Assembly (NCBI RefSeq): GCF_010501055.1
Contig: NZ_QVMO01000012.1
Location: forward strand, 21,472 to 85,471
Length of the DNA stretch: 64,000 nt
Reading direction: 5' to 3'
Source: Dysgonomonas sp. 521
GTDB lineage: Bacteria; Bacteroidota; Bacteroidia; Bacteroidales; Dysgonomonadaceae
The translations under genes were made by a program, and so were the position numbers. The notes below the pieces were generated by a model. It did no database searches. It saw only the letters and a list, made by a program, of their open reading frames with translations, and was not told the origin of the DNA. This document shows, piece by piece, positions 8,951 through 15,984 of the stretch. Each line of letters begins with the position of its first letter. Within the stretch, counting starts at the first letter, position 1.

Positions 8951-8992
8951 AGAGTCTGTTTAAATTTTGCTATAAAATTTAAACAGTTTCTC
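8951..8992. repeat. Minimal TIR-family element (ends only)
   Basis: An almost perfect palindrome made of the two terminal repeats, agtctgtttaaattttgc and its near complement, with no internal part. Its right end touches the stop codon of lpxH at 8991-8993. Confidence 0.7.
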
Positions 8993-9797
8993 AATCTTCG
9001 AAGACTTCCAATGAAAAATTGTCGCCATCATATACTCCATAAGAAAAGAACTTTATCCAATCTCCCAGAATAACAATACGGCTCGATGCCGACAGCATCA
9101 GGTCGAGCATTATATGACGATGCCCGAAAACAAAGAAATTGATGTTAGGAGCCAGCCCCAAGTGTTTTTTAGCATATAGTACCAGATGCTCCTTGTCTTC
9201 TCCAAAGTAGTCCGGCATCTCGTCATTCTCGCGGTTATGGTTCGACCACCATTGCGCGAAGCCTACCGTCCAGCGGGGATGGATAGCGGCATAGGCCACC
9301 CGGCATATCTTGTTATGAAAGACAGCGCGCAGCACCTTGAACGACAAAGAATCGTCACCCAGCCCATCGCCATGTGCCAAAAAGAATTTCTTGCCATAAA
9401 TCTCCCTGACCAACGGCTGTGTATGTACGATCATACCACATTCCTTTTGCAGGTAATCCGTTACCCATATATCATGGTTCCCGATGAAGAAATGCACTTC
9501 GATACCCATATCCGTCAGCTCGGCTACTTTCCCCAGAAAACGTACAAAACCACGCGGAACGACATTCCTGTATTCGAACCAATAGTCGAAGATATCTCCC
9601 AACAGGAAGATAGTCTGCGCGTCTTCTTTTACCATGTCGAGCCAGCGGCACAGCTTCCTTTCCACTTCATGCTGCGGGAAATAACTGTCTTTAATCTTTA
9701 CTGACGGCAATGTCATCATCTGCTGCTTTACCATCGTTTTCTTATGGTAAGCAGAGCCTAAATGTACATCGGATAAAAAATAAACCTTCTTCCCCAC
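8991..9797 (-). CDS. lpxH: UDP-2,3-diacylglucosamine diphosphatase-like (LpxH)
   Basis: This 268-residue calcineurin-like phosphoesterase carries all the metal-site motifs in order: SDVHLG, GDIFDYW, GNHD, a His in AHGDG, and FGHRH. The DYWFEYR segment after the second motif is typical of LpxH, which removes UMP from UDP-2,3-diacylglucosamine in lipid A synthesis at the inner membrane face. It lies 10 bp downstream of the MIP18-type gene and is probably co-transcribed with it. Its stop codon sits in the end of a repeat element. Confidence 0.85.
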   Translation of the reverse strand: MGKKVYFLSDVHLGSAYHKKTMVKQQMMTLPSVKIKDSYFPQHEVERKLCRWLDMVKEDAQTIFLLGDIFDYWFEYRNVVPRGFVRFLGKVAELTDMGIEVHFFIGNHDIWVTDYLQKECGMIVHTQPLVREIYGKKFFLAHGDGLGDDSLSFKVLRAVFHNKICRVAYAAIHPRWTVGFAQWWSNHNRENDEMPDYFGEDKEHLVLYAKKHLGLAPNINFFVFGHRHIMLDLMLSASSRIVILGDWIKFFSYGVYDGDNFSLEVFED

Positions 9798-9807
9798 CCT
9801 CTGCCTT

Positions 9808-10122
9808 TTATAAGAATCCTAATTCAAGCTTCGCTTCCTCGCTTAGCATATCCTTGTTCCACTGAGGCTCGAATGTAAGGTTTACAATCACATTGTTTAC
9901 CCCCGGTACCGACTCGATTTTATACCTCACATCTTCGAGTATAAAGTCGGCTGCCGGACAATTAGGCGCGGTCAGGGTCATTGTGATTGTCGCATTTTTA
10001 TCATCATCGATCTCCACTTCGTAAATAAGGCCCAGATCGTATATATTGACAGGTATTTCAGGGTCGTAAACCGTTTTCAGCATGTTTACTATTTTACCCT
10101 CCAATTCTAATAAATTACTCAT
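9808..10122 (-). CDS. MIP18/DUF59 iron-sulfur assembly protein
   Basis: This 104-residue protein consists of one MIP18 (DUF59) domain: VYDPEIPVNIYDLGLIYEV at the start and LTAPNCPAADFI with its conserved Cys in the middle. Proteins of this type (SufT, PaaD-like) help deliver Fe-S clusters. The start at 10122 was chosen because the frame further upstream (to 10179) is Arg/His-rich and unlike the family. It is followed 10 bp later by lpxH. Confidence 0.88.
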   Translation of the reverse strand: MSNLLELEGKIVNMLKTVYDPEIPVNIYDLGLIYEVEIDDDKNATITMTLTAPNCPAADFILEDVRYKIESVPGVNNVIVNLTFEPQWNKDMLSEEAKLELGFL

Positions 10123-10329
10123 AAATCTGTTTTTTGTATCTGTTATAAACGTTATTCTTCGATGATAGTTTATAATCACTCTACATTGAGTTGCAAAAGT
10201 AATGAAAAAAGATGATTATCCGAACAGTACCCCATCCATGTAGTGTACAAAATTGGTAACCCTTGTCGTAAATGAGGCTGCTTGCCTAAACCGGCGCGCA
10301 ACATTGTGCCTGATACGGATTACTTGCCC

Positions 10330-10441
10330 GTTATTATCGTTTCGAGGAAGAACCAACGGTCACAGGAGCGAAGCGTATGTAAATAAGCATCTCTAAAACA
10401 TCTCTAAAAATTGGAACGAATAAAATTTAAACAGTTACTCA
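10330..10441. repeat. TIR-family repeat, right part only
   Basis: The stretch matches the right halves of the elements at 25892 and 51370, from the ttatcgtttcgaggaag segment through caggagcgaagcgtatgt and the tctctaaaacatctct pair to the terminal tttaaacagttactc. The left terminal repeat is absent; unrelated sequence from 10200 to 10329 precedes it. The whole gap 10123-10602 holds no gene. Confidence 0.65.
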
Positions 10442-10564
10442 AGAAAACAAAGCTTTTTTCGGCAGGCTGACCCAAAATAAGAAAGCATCCGAAACTTTTT
10501 CTTCGTAAAAAGGAAGGAATGCGTTAAAAATATGTTTTGCAACATGTTTTATAATAATTTTTTT

Positions 10565-10572
10565 TTAACTTT
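10565..10572 (+). promoter_or_regulatory. Bacteroidota -7 box upstream of the Crp-family gene
   Basis: TAACTTTG matches TAnnTTTG, 31 bp before the ATG at 10603. Confidence 0.6.
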
Positions 10573-10602
10573 GCTAATAGATATTTTACATTATCAGTTT
10601 GT

Positions 10603-11304
10603 ATGGTGGCAGAGAGTAGTAATGTTATTAGTTTGTCGGAAAGTATTCCTGAAATATGGAATCTGTTAACAGACAAAGAACAATCCCTGATTGCAACAAA
10701 TGCAAGGATTATGGACTTCAAAAAAAATGAAGTAATATACAGGGAAGGGGAAATTCCGATGGAATTGATGTGCCTGTGTAAAGGTAAGGTAAAAATATAT
10801 AAAGACGGTGTAGGGGGGCGAAGTCAGATTATACGCATGATACGGCCGACACAATACTTCGGTTACCGTGCTTTTTTTGCAAACCAACCTTATGTGACGG
10901 CGGCATCAGCCTTTGAGCCTTCTACCATTTGTTTCATCCCAATGAATCTTATCAACGAAATCGTTTCCTCCAATTCCGGACTCGGATTATTCTTCATACG
11001 CGAACTGTCTACAGATTTGGGTATTGCCGACGAAAGAGTTGTAAACCTGACCCAAAAACATATCCGCGGACGACTGGCCGAATCATTGATCTTCCTTATC
11101 GAGAACTACGGGCTGGAAGAAGATGGGGCTACCATCAGTATCTACCTCTCGCGCGAAGATCTTGCGAACCTGTCAAATATGACGACCTCGAACGCCATCC
11201 GTACGCTATCAACCTTTGTTGATGAGCACATTATCACACTGGACGGGCGAAAAATAAAAATCATAGATGAAGAAAAGCTCCGGAAAATAAGTAAAATCGG
11301 ATGA
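10603..11304 (+). CDS. Crp/Fnr-family transcriptional regulator
   Basis: This 233-residue protein has an N-terminal cyclic-nucleotide-binding-type beta barrel (about residues 30-125) with the segment VIYREGEIPMELMCLCKGKV. A dimer helix follows, then a C-terminal winged HTH (about 165-215) containing SREDLANLSNMTTSNAIRTL. No Cys cluster of the Fnr type is visible, so the signal is unknown. The gene overlaps the GH3-type gene by 4 bp (ATGA), so the two form an operon and the regulator may control it. Confidence 0.9.
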   Translation: MVAESSNVISLSESIPEIWNLLTDKEQSLIATNARIMDFKKNEVIYREGEIPMELMCLCKGKVKIYKDGVGGRSQIIRMIRPTQYFGYRAFFANQPYVTAASAFEPSTICFIPMNLINEIVSSNSGLGLFFIRELSTDLGIADERVVNLTQKHIRGRLAESLIFLIENYGLEEDGATISIYLSREDLANLSNMTTSNAIRTLSTFVDEHIITLDGRKIKIIDEEKLRKISKIG

Positions 11305-12809
11305 TTACCCGAATCGCTCATAAGTATCTGGACTACCAGTACAGAGAGGTGGACAGGTTTATAAACCACCCCATAAAAACACAAGAGAAGATACTCGACT
11401 ATCTGCTCAGGAATGGTGAGCAAACACTTTTCGGACAACAATTCAACTTTTCAGGCATAAGGAACAAAGACGATTTCAGGAAACAAGTTCCCATTTTTCA
11501 TTATGAGGATTTGCGCCCTTATCTGGATAAAATACTGGTAGACAAGCAACAAAACGTACTCTGGAACAAGCCTGTGAAATGGTTTGCCATGTCGTCGGGT
11601 ACTACCGAAGACAAGAGTAAGTATATACCGGTCACTCAGGAATCGCTCACCAAAGGACATTACAAATGCGGAGAACAGATGCTTGCCATTTATGGCAGGG
11701 CAAACAAGGATGCCCGATTCTTCTTTGGTAAGACACTGGTTCTTGGCGGCAGCAAGCAGATAAATAATATAGGCGATGGTATCTTCACGGGAGATATCTC
11801 CGCCATCCTTATCAAGAACCTGTATTTCTGGGCAAAGTTCAGCCGTACACCCGAAAGTATATCTCTCCTGCCCGACTGGGAAACAAAGTTGCAGGCACTG
11901 ACTGATTATGCCATCAGGAATGATGTCCGCGCATTTATGGGTGTACCATCATGGCTGCTTGTCCTGCTGAAGAAGATAAAAGCTGATACCGGACGCGAGC
12001 TGACCGATATATGGCCTAACCTGGAAGTATTCTTCCACGGCGGGGTCAGCTTCACCCCTTTCGAGGAACAGTATAAGAAGCTGATACAAAAGCCGGATAT
12101 GTGGTATTGGGAAACCTATAACGCATCGGAAGGTTTCTTTGGCGTACAGTTTGAAGAAGGCTCAAAAGAAATGCTGCTGATGCTGGATAGCTGCATCTAC
12201 TACGAATTTGTGCCCATGAGCGAATGGGATAAAGAGAGTCCTAAGACTCTGACGCTGGATGAAGTGGAAACCGGACAAAACTACGCCATCATAATCTCTA
12301 CCAACGGAGGCCTGTGGCGGTATATGATAGGCGATACCATAGAGTTCACCTCCACAAATCCCTACCTGTTCCATATCACAGGACGTACCAAGAACTTCAT
12401 CAATGCCTTTGGCGAGGAAATCATCATAGACAACGCCGAAAGAGCCTTGTCGGAAGCTTGTAAGGCTACAAGTGCGCAAATAACGGAGTATACGGCTGCC
12501 CCGGTCTACTTCGGCGATAATAATAATGGCGCTCACGAATGGCTGATAGAATTTGCCGTAGAACCCCACAGCCTCGAAAAGTTTGTTCAGACACTGGATG
12601 AAGCATTGAAGAAGGTAAACTCGGACTATGAGGCAAAACGGTCATACAACCTTTCGCTAAATCTGCCCATTGTAAGAAGCCTGGCGAAAGGCACTTTCAA
12701 CGAATGGTTGAAATCAATCGGGAAGTTGGGTGGACAGAATAAGGTGCCGCGGCTGTCTAATAACAGGGATTATGTGGACAGGCTAAAAGCTTTTGCCGGA
12801 CAGAAATAA
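11301..12809 (+). CDS. GH3-type acyl-adenylating enzyme
   Basis: This 502-residue protein is of the length and pattern of the GH3 (auxin-responsive promoter) family, which activates carboxylic acids as acyl-adenylates. ATP-site blocks are visible: FAMSSGTTEDKSKYIP near residue 97, WYWETYNASEGFFG near 267, and the late GLWRYMIGDTIEF. In bacteria these proteins are widespread but their substrates are mostly unknown. It is translationally coupled to the Crp-type regulator upstream. No membrane segment or signal peptide is seen. Confidence 0.85.
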   Translation: MITRIAHKYLDYQYREVDRFINHPIKTQEKILDYLLRNGEQTLFGQQFNFSGIRNKDDFRKQVPIFHYEDLRPYLDKILVDKQQNVLWNKPVKWFAMSSGTTEDKSKYIPVTQESLTKGHYKCGEQMLAIYGRANKDARFFFGKTLVLGGSKQINNIGDGIFTGDISAILIKNLYFWAKFSRTPESISLLPDWETKLQALTDYAIRNDVRAFMGVPSWLLVLLKKIKADTGRELTDIWPNLEVFFHGGVSFTPFEEQYKKLIQKPDMWYWETYNASEGFFGVQFEEGSKEMLLMLDSCIYYEFVPMSEWDKESPKTLTLDEVETGQNYAIIISTNGGLWRYMIGDTIEFTSTNPYLFHITGRTKNFINAFGEEIIIDNAERALSEACKATSAQITEYTAAPVYFGDNNNGAHEWLIEFAVEPHSLEKFVQTLDEALKKVNSDYEAKRSYNLSLNLPIVRSLAKGTFNEWLKSIGKLGGQNKVPRLSNNRDYVDRLKAFAGQK

Positions 12810-12842
12810 TCCCAAAGGATACTTTTCTCACGTCAAAAAAGC

Positions 12843-12850
12843 TAACTTTG
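12843..12850 (+). promoter_or_regulatory. Bacteroidota -7 box upstream of the 12923 gene
   Basis: TAACTTTG, 72 bp before the ATG at 12923, gives this gene and perhaps the RNA downstream their own promoter, separate from the GH3 operon. Confidence 0.6.
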
Positions 12851-12922
12851 CAGCTTACGGCTTTAGAAACCGTTTAGATTCACAAACAAAACAGAGTATT
12901 TAACCACTCAAAACTATTACAT

Positions 12923-13732
12923 ATGGAAAAGAAAGATAAAAAGAATCTGTTGCCTACACTACTGGCAAAAGTAGATACTACCTCCACCCGGTTCAGGGCG
13001 GCAATACAGGATTACCTGAAATTCTTTAAAGACTCGCAGGGCAGCTTCAAAGGCATAAAGAAAACCTATGCTCCACGTCCCGACACGATAGACGAACCTT
13101 CGGAACGCCAGAACAAGATAGTGGTTACCACCGTAAAGGAAAAACTGGACTGGTTTGTAGAAAATAACACAGAATACCTTCAGGATATATTAAACATAGA
13201 AGCTACCAATGCCACAGGTACAGCCAAAGCTGAACTGAAAGTAGGTGACAAATCCTTCGGGGAGCTTTCTTCACTGGAACTGTTGCGCCTTAAAGGTTTT
13301 TTGGAATCGGCCGATTTTGAGAAGATGTATGCGAATCTGCCAGTACGTTCCGACAGCGAGATCTGGACGAAATCGGAAAATGAAATGTACATAAACCGCG
13401 AAATATATGAAACTCCTTTGCAGAGCGGTATAAAGAAATCGACCGAAAAAGTGAGTTATATACTCGAAGACCCGAACCTGAGCAACCTGAAAAGTGCAGA
13501 TGCATATAAGCCGCAGGTAGCTGTGAAAACAATACCAATCGAGCTGGGAGACTACACTATACAGAACTTCTCGGGAGAAACATCGCAACGCGAACGTGCC
13601 GAAATACTGCGCCGCCGCAGCGAATTGCTGACTGCAGTTGTTATTGCCCTGAAAGAAGCTAATAACGTAGAGATAGTGGAATCGAAATTCAGTGCGAAAG
13701 GCTTTTTTGAATACCTGCATACAGGAAAATAA
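12923..13732 (+). CDS. Conserved-looking protein of unknown function
   Basis: This soluble 269-residue protein has no signal peptide or membrane helix. It is rich in Lys, Glu and Asp. A basic N-terminus (MEKKDKKNLLPTLLAKVDT) is followed by a helical segment with FRAAIQDYLKFFKDSQGSFK, a Thr/Ala-rich linker near residue 100, and a helix-rich C-terminus with RERAEILRRRSELLTAVVIA. I do not recognise the family with confidence, and no catalytic motif stands out. It is transcribed from its own promoter and ends 4-9 bp before the permuted tRNA-like RNA, in the same direction. A role in binding or handling that RNA is possible, but this is inferred from position alone. Confidence 0.75.
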   Translation: MEKKDKKNLLPTLLAKVDTTSTRFRAAIQDYLKFFKDSQGSFKGIKKTYAPRPDTIDEPSERQNKIVVTTVKEKLDWFVENNTEYLQDILNIEATNATGTAKAELKVGDKSFGELSSLELLRLKGFLESADFEKMYANLPVRSDSEIWTKSENEMYINREIYETPLQSGIKKSTEKVSYILEDPNLSNLKSADAYKPQVAVKTIPIELGDYTIQNFSGETSQRERAEILRRRSELLTAVVIALKEANNVEIVESKFSAKGFFEYLHTGK

Positions 13733-13735
13733 AAT

Positions 13736-14049
13736 ACTTGACTTTAGCATGAGGCTCAGCATTAAGTTTATCCAATCCTAGATAGTAAGCATTAGTGTCG
13801 AAGTCAATAAGCTAAAGTTTAGCCTGATGTTAAGAATTTAGGTAAATCAACCCAATATTAGATGGAGGTTCGATTCCTCCTTCCCCCTCAAAAATGATTT
13901 AAAGATTTGGAATTTAAAGATTTCTAGATTAATTTTTAAATGATGAAACTTTAAATCTTTAAATAGAAATTCTGGGGGAATGGCAGAAATGGTTTATGCA
14001 TAATATCGACTAGCTTCAGCATAAGTTTATCTAAATAATTCTTAAACCC
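13736..14049 (+). ncRNA. Permuted tRNA-like RNA (Y RNA/YrlA-like topology)
   Basis: The 3' half of a tRNA comes first: T arm with stems 13864-13868/13876-13880 and loop TTCGATT, then acceptor strand TTCCCCC at 13881-13887. After a linker of 86 nt comes the matching 5' half: GGGGGAA at 13974-13980, TG, then a D arm with stem 13983-13985/13997-13999 and a GG-containing 11-nt loop. The place of the anticodon stem is taken by ATATTA 13855-13860 paired with TAATAT 14001-14006, with A14000 as residue 26 and a 3-nt variable loop. Below an internal loop an 18-bp helix joins 13830-13847 to 14025-14045 with one 3-nt bulge. The 5' domain (13738-13829) can form a pseudoknot. No anticodon exists. The topology is that of YrlA-type Y RNAs. 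Exact ends are unknown. Confidence 0.6.
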
Positions 14050-14083
14050 AAAGGGGCAACATAGGAGATTTTGTTGCCCTTTT
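14050..14083 (+). terminator. Strong hairpin after the permuted tRNA-like RNA
   Basis: A 12-bp stem pairs 14050-14061 with 14072-14083 (one G-T pair) around a 10-base loop, and the 3' strand ends in four T. It could terminate the RNA upstream. The same T-rich strand is also complementary to 14203-14212 (ATGTAAAAGG), so a competing outer helix around the next RNA is possible. Confidence 0.55.
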
Positions 14084-14096
14084 ACATCTAGCCCAC

Positions 14097-14200
14097 AGGC
14101 CCGTACGCAAATGGCATAGCGGCTTTCTCCTACCAGAAAATTGGAGAGAGTGGTATCGATTCTAGGAAGATATGTGGAGGTTCGAGTCCTTCCGGGCCTA
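14097..14200 (+). ncRNA. Second tRNA-like RNA, normal order, no usual anticodon loop
   Basis: About 104 nt fold as a tRNA. The acceptor stem 14097-14103/14193-14199 is 7 of 7 bp. The D arm is 14106-14108/14119-14121 with a GG-containing loop, and the T arm 14176-14180/14188-14192 has loop TTCGAGT. The discriminator is A14200. Between D and T arms lie 53 nt, far more than normal. They can form an 8-bp stem 14123-14130/14143-14150 with a 12-nt loop, plus a long variable arm 14153-14157/14169-14173. No 7-nt loop with a U before a triplet is found. A 10-bp inverted repeat, 14078-14087 with 14203-14212, encloses the whole. It may be a tRNA mimic, an aberrant tRNA or a decayed tRNA. Confidence 0.55.
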
Positions 14201-14328
14201 CAATGTAAAAGGATACATCTAAATATTATTAACCCACATTTTTATAAGAATTGCTTCCCCCTTGAATAGAGAGTGGTGATTAGTTCTGAAAAAATCATCA
14301 ATAAGTTCATATGTTAAGGCTTTATTGT

Positions 14329-14336
14329 TATATTTG
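14329..14336 (+). promoter_or_regulatory. Bacteroidota -7 box for the flippase operon
   Basis: TATATTTG matches TAnnTTTG. It lies about 98 bp upstream of the assumed start. A strong Shine-Dalgarno-like aaggagg follows at 14345-14351 but has no start codon at the right distance. Confidence 0.5.
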
Positions 14337-14433
14337 CAACGATTAAGGAGGAAATCTAAATTATATTATTGAGTCCAAATTACGTGTATTGATAATCAAC
14401 TTATTACCTTAATGTAAGCTAATTCATGAAATT

Positions 14434-15975
14434 GTGAAAATTGATCGTCAACGTATTGTCCGTAATACAGGGATGTTATATATACGTCTGTTAGTAACTA
14501 TAGTTGTAGGCCTATTTACTGTTCGCTTGCTTCTACAGGCGCTAGGTACAGAAGATTATGGTATATTCAACCTTGTTGCCGGACTGATTACATTATTCTC
14601 ATTTGTTACAAGTTCGATGAATGCAGCCACAAATCGTTATCTGGCTTATGCTTTGGGAAAAGGTGATCATATTAGGTTCAATCAATTATTTAGTTTAACA
14701 TTTATTGTATATGCAATTGCAGTATTAGGTGTTACAGTTATAGCAATACCTGTTGGATGGTGGTTGCTTAATTATCAATTGACTATTCCCGCAAACAGAT
14801 TAGATGCTGCAAACTGGGTGTTTTTCTATTCAATCTGTACTTTTGCAATACGAATCTTTACCATACCATATATTTGTGCTATCAACTCTCATGAGCGAAT
14901 GGGAGTTTATGCATGGATGAGTATTTTTGAATCAATACTTCGCCTGTTTGCTATAGTTGTGCTTTGGTATATTCCTTTCGATAAACTTTCAATATATGGT
15001 CTAATTATATTTTTTCAGGAGCTGCTTATATTCTTTATGTTTCGTATATATTGTATACATAAATTGGAAGGCTGCCGGTTTATTTTTTATTGGGACAAAA
15101 CAACAGTTAAAGAGTTGTTTTCCTTTACGGGTTGGAACTTTCTGGGCAGCTTAACAGCAATGCTTCGCACCCAAGGTATAAATATTCTACTTAATATTTT
15201 CTTCGGCCCGATAGCAAATGCGGCCAAAGCAATCTCAGACCGTATAAATTCAGTAATCCAATCATTTATTGCAAACTATTACGCAGCTATCACACCTCAG
15301 ATAACAAAACTTTATGCATCAAATGAAAAAGAACAAATGAAATTGCTAGCATATAAAAGTTCTAAATTTTCTTTTTTTTTGATGTGGGTTATGTCATTGC
15401 CCCTTATTTTAGAAACTCCATCTTTAATTAAATTGTGGTTAGGAACAACTTCTCCTCTCTGGAACAGTTTTACCCGGCTCACCTTACTCTTTCTAGTCTT
15501 ATTAATTTTTGAACCTCCTATTACAAAAATGATAATGGCGATGGGACAGATACGCAACTATCAGAGTTGGGTTGCTATTATTACCTTACTTTCGCTGCCT
15601 ATTTGTTATATATTATTTAGCATGGGTTATTCTCCTGAAACTTGTTTTTATGTATTGATTATCGTTTACATAATAGCATTTATCCCCCGGTTGCTCATTA
15701 TGAAAAGAGATCTAGGTTTTTCTATTATGGAATATCTGGTTCAAGTTATAAGACCATCTTTACTTGTAGGTTTCATATCTATCTGGCCTCCTATAATCAT
15801 ACAGTATTTGCTACCTGACGATTCCTTTATAAATACAATATTAGTTGTAATAAGTGCAGTGTTCAGCATAACATTTTGCGCATTATTTATAGGTATGAAT
15901 AACACAGAGCGGATATATATAAAAAGAACCGCATTACAGTACATAAACATCATAAAACATCATAAAACATCATAA
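14434..15975 (+). CDS. Polysaccharide flippase (Wzx/MATE-fold)
   Basis: This 513-residue integral membrane protein has 12-14 predicted helices. Its opening segment VRNTGMLYIRLLVTIVVGLF and the following LLLQALGTEDYGIFNLVAG are typical of lipopolysaccharide O-unit and teichoic-type flippases, which move lipid-linked glycans across the inner membrane. The frame starts with GTG at 14434; an ATG at 14473 is an alternative. AT content and codon use differ from the neighbours, and the gene directly precedes a glycosyltransferase, so the pair looks like a small acquired surface-glycan module. The 3' end runs into a 10-bp tandem repeat. Confidence 0.85.
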   Translation: MKIDRQRIVRNTGMLYIRLLVTIVVGLFTVRLLLQALGTEDYGIFNLVAGLITLFSFVTSSMNAATNRYLAYALGKGDHIRFNQLFSLTFIVYAIAVLGVTVIAIPVGWWLLNYQLTIPANRLDAANWVFFYSICTFAIRIFTIPYICAINSHERMGVYAWMSIFESILRLFAIVVLWYIPFDKLSIYGLIIFFQELLIFFMFRIYCIHKLEGCRFIFYWDKTTVKELFSFTGWNFLGSLTAMLRTQGINILLNIFFGPIANAAKAISDRINSVIQSFIANYYAAITPQITKLYASNEKEQMKLLAYKSSKFSFFLMWVMSLPLILETPSLIKLWLGTTSPLWNSFTRLTLLFLVLLIFEPPITKMIMAMGQIRNYQSWVAIITLLSLPICYILFSMGYSPETCFYVLIIVYIIAFIPRLLIMKRDLGFSIMEYLVQVIRPSLLVGFISIWPPIIIQYLLPDDSFINTILVVISAVFSITFCALFIGMNNTERIYIKRTALQYINIIKHHKTS

Positions 15976-15980
15976 AACAT
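15951..15980. repeat. Three tandem copies of a 10-bp unit at the flippase stop
   Basis: CATAAAACAT is repeated exactly three times (15951-15960, 15961-15970, 15971-15980), with a degenerate fourth unit before it. The flippase stop codon (15973-15975) lies in the last unit. Because 10 is not a multiple of 3, a change in copy number would change the last residues and the spacing to the next ATG at 15985. Confidence 0.85.
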
Positions 15981-15984
15981 TATA

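Noticed and set aside
13741-14050. A permuted group I intron in a tRNA gene
   Set aside because: The flanks (about 120 and 50 nt) are too short for a full group I core and I could not find convincing P4-P7 elements; a Y RNA-like fold explains the strands better.
13736-14200. A two-piece (permuted) tmRNA
   Set aside because: Permuted tmRNAs have the same half order, but here the D arm has a normal 3-bp stem and the first-base pairs of the acceptor are perfect, unlike tmRNA. No tag reading frame follows the 5' piece, and tmRNA is one-piece in Bacteroidota as far as I know.
14252-14260. TTCCCCC as an alternative 3' acceptor strand for GGGGGAA at 13974
   Set aside because: No T arm lies in front of it, whereas the upstream copy at 13881-13887 has a perfect T arm.
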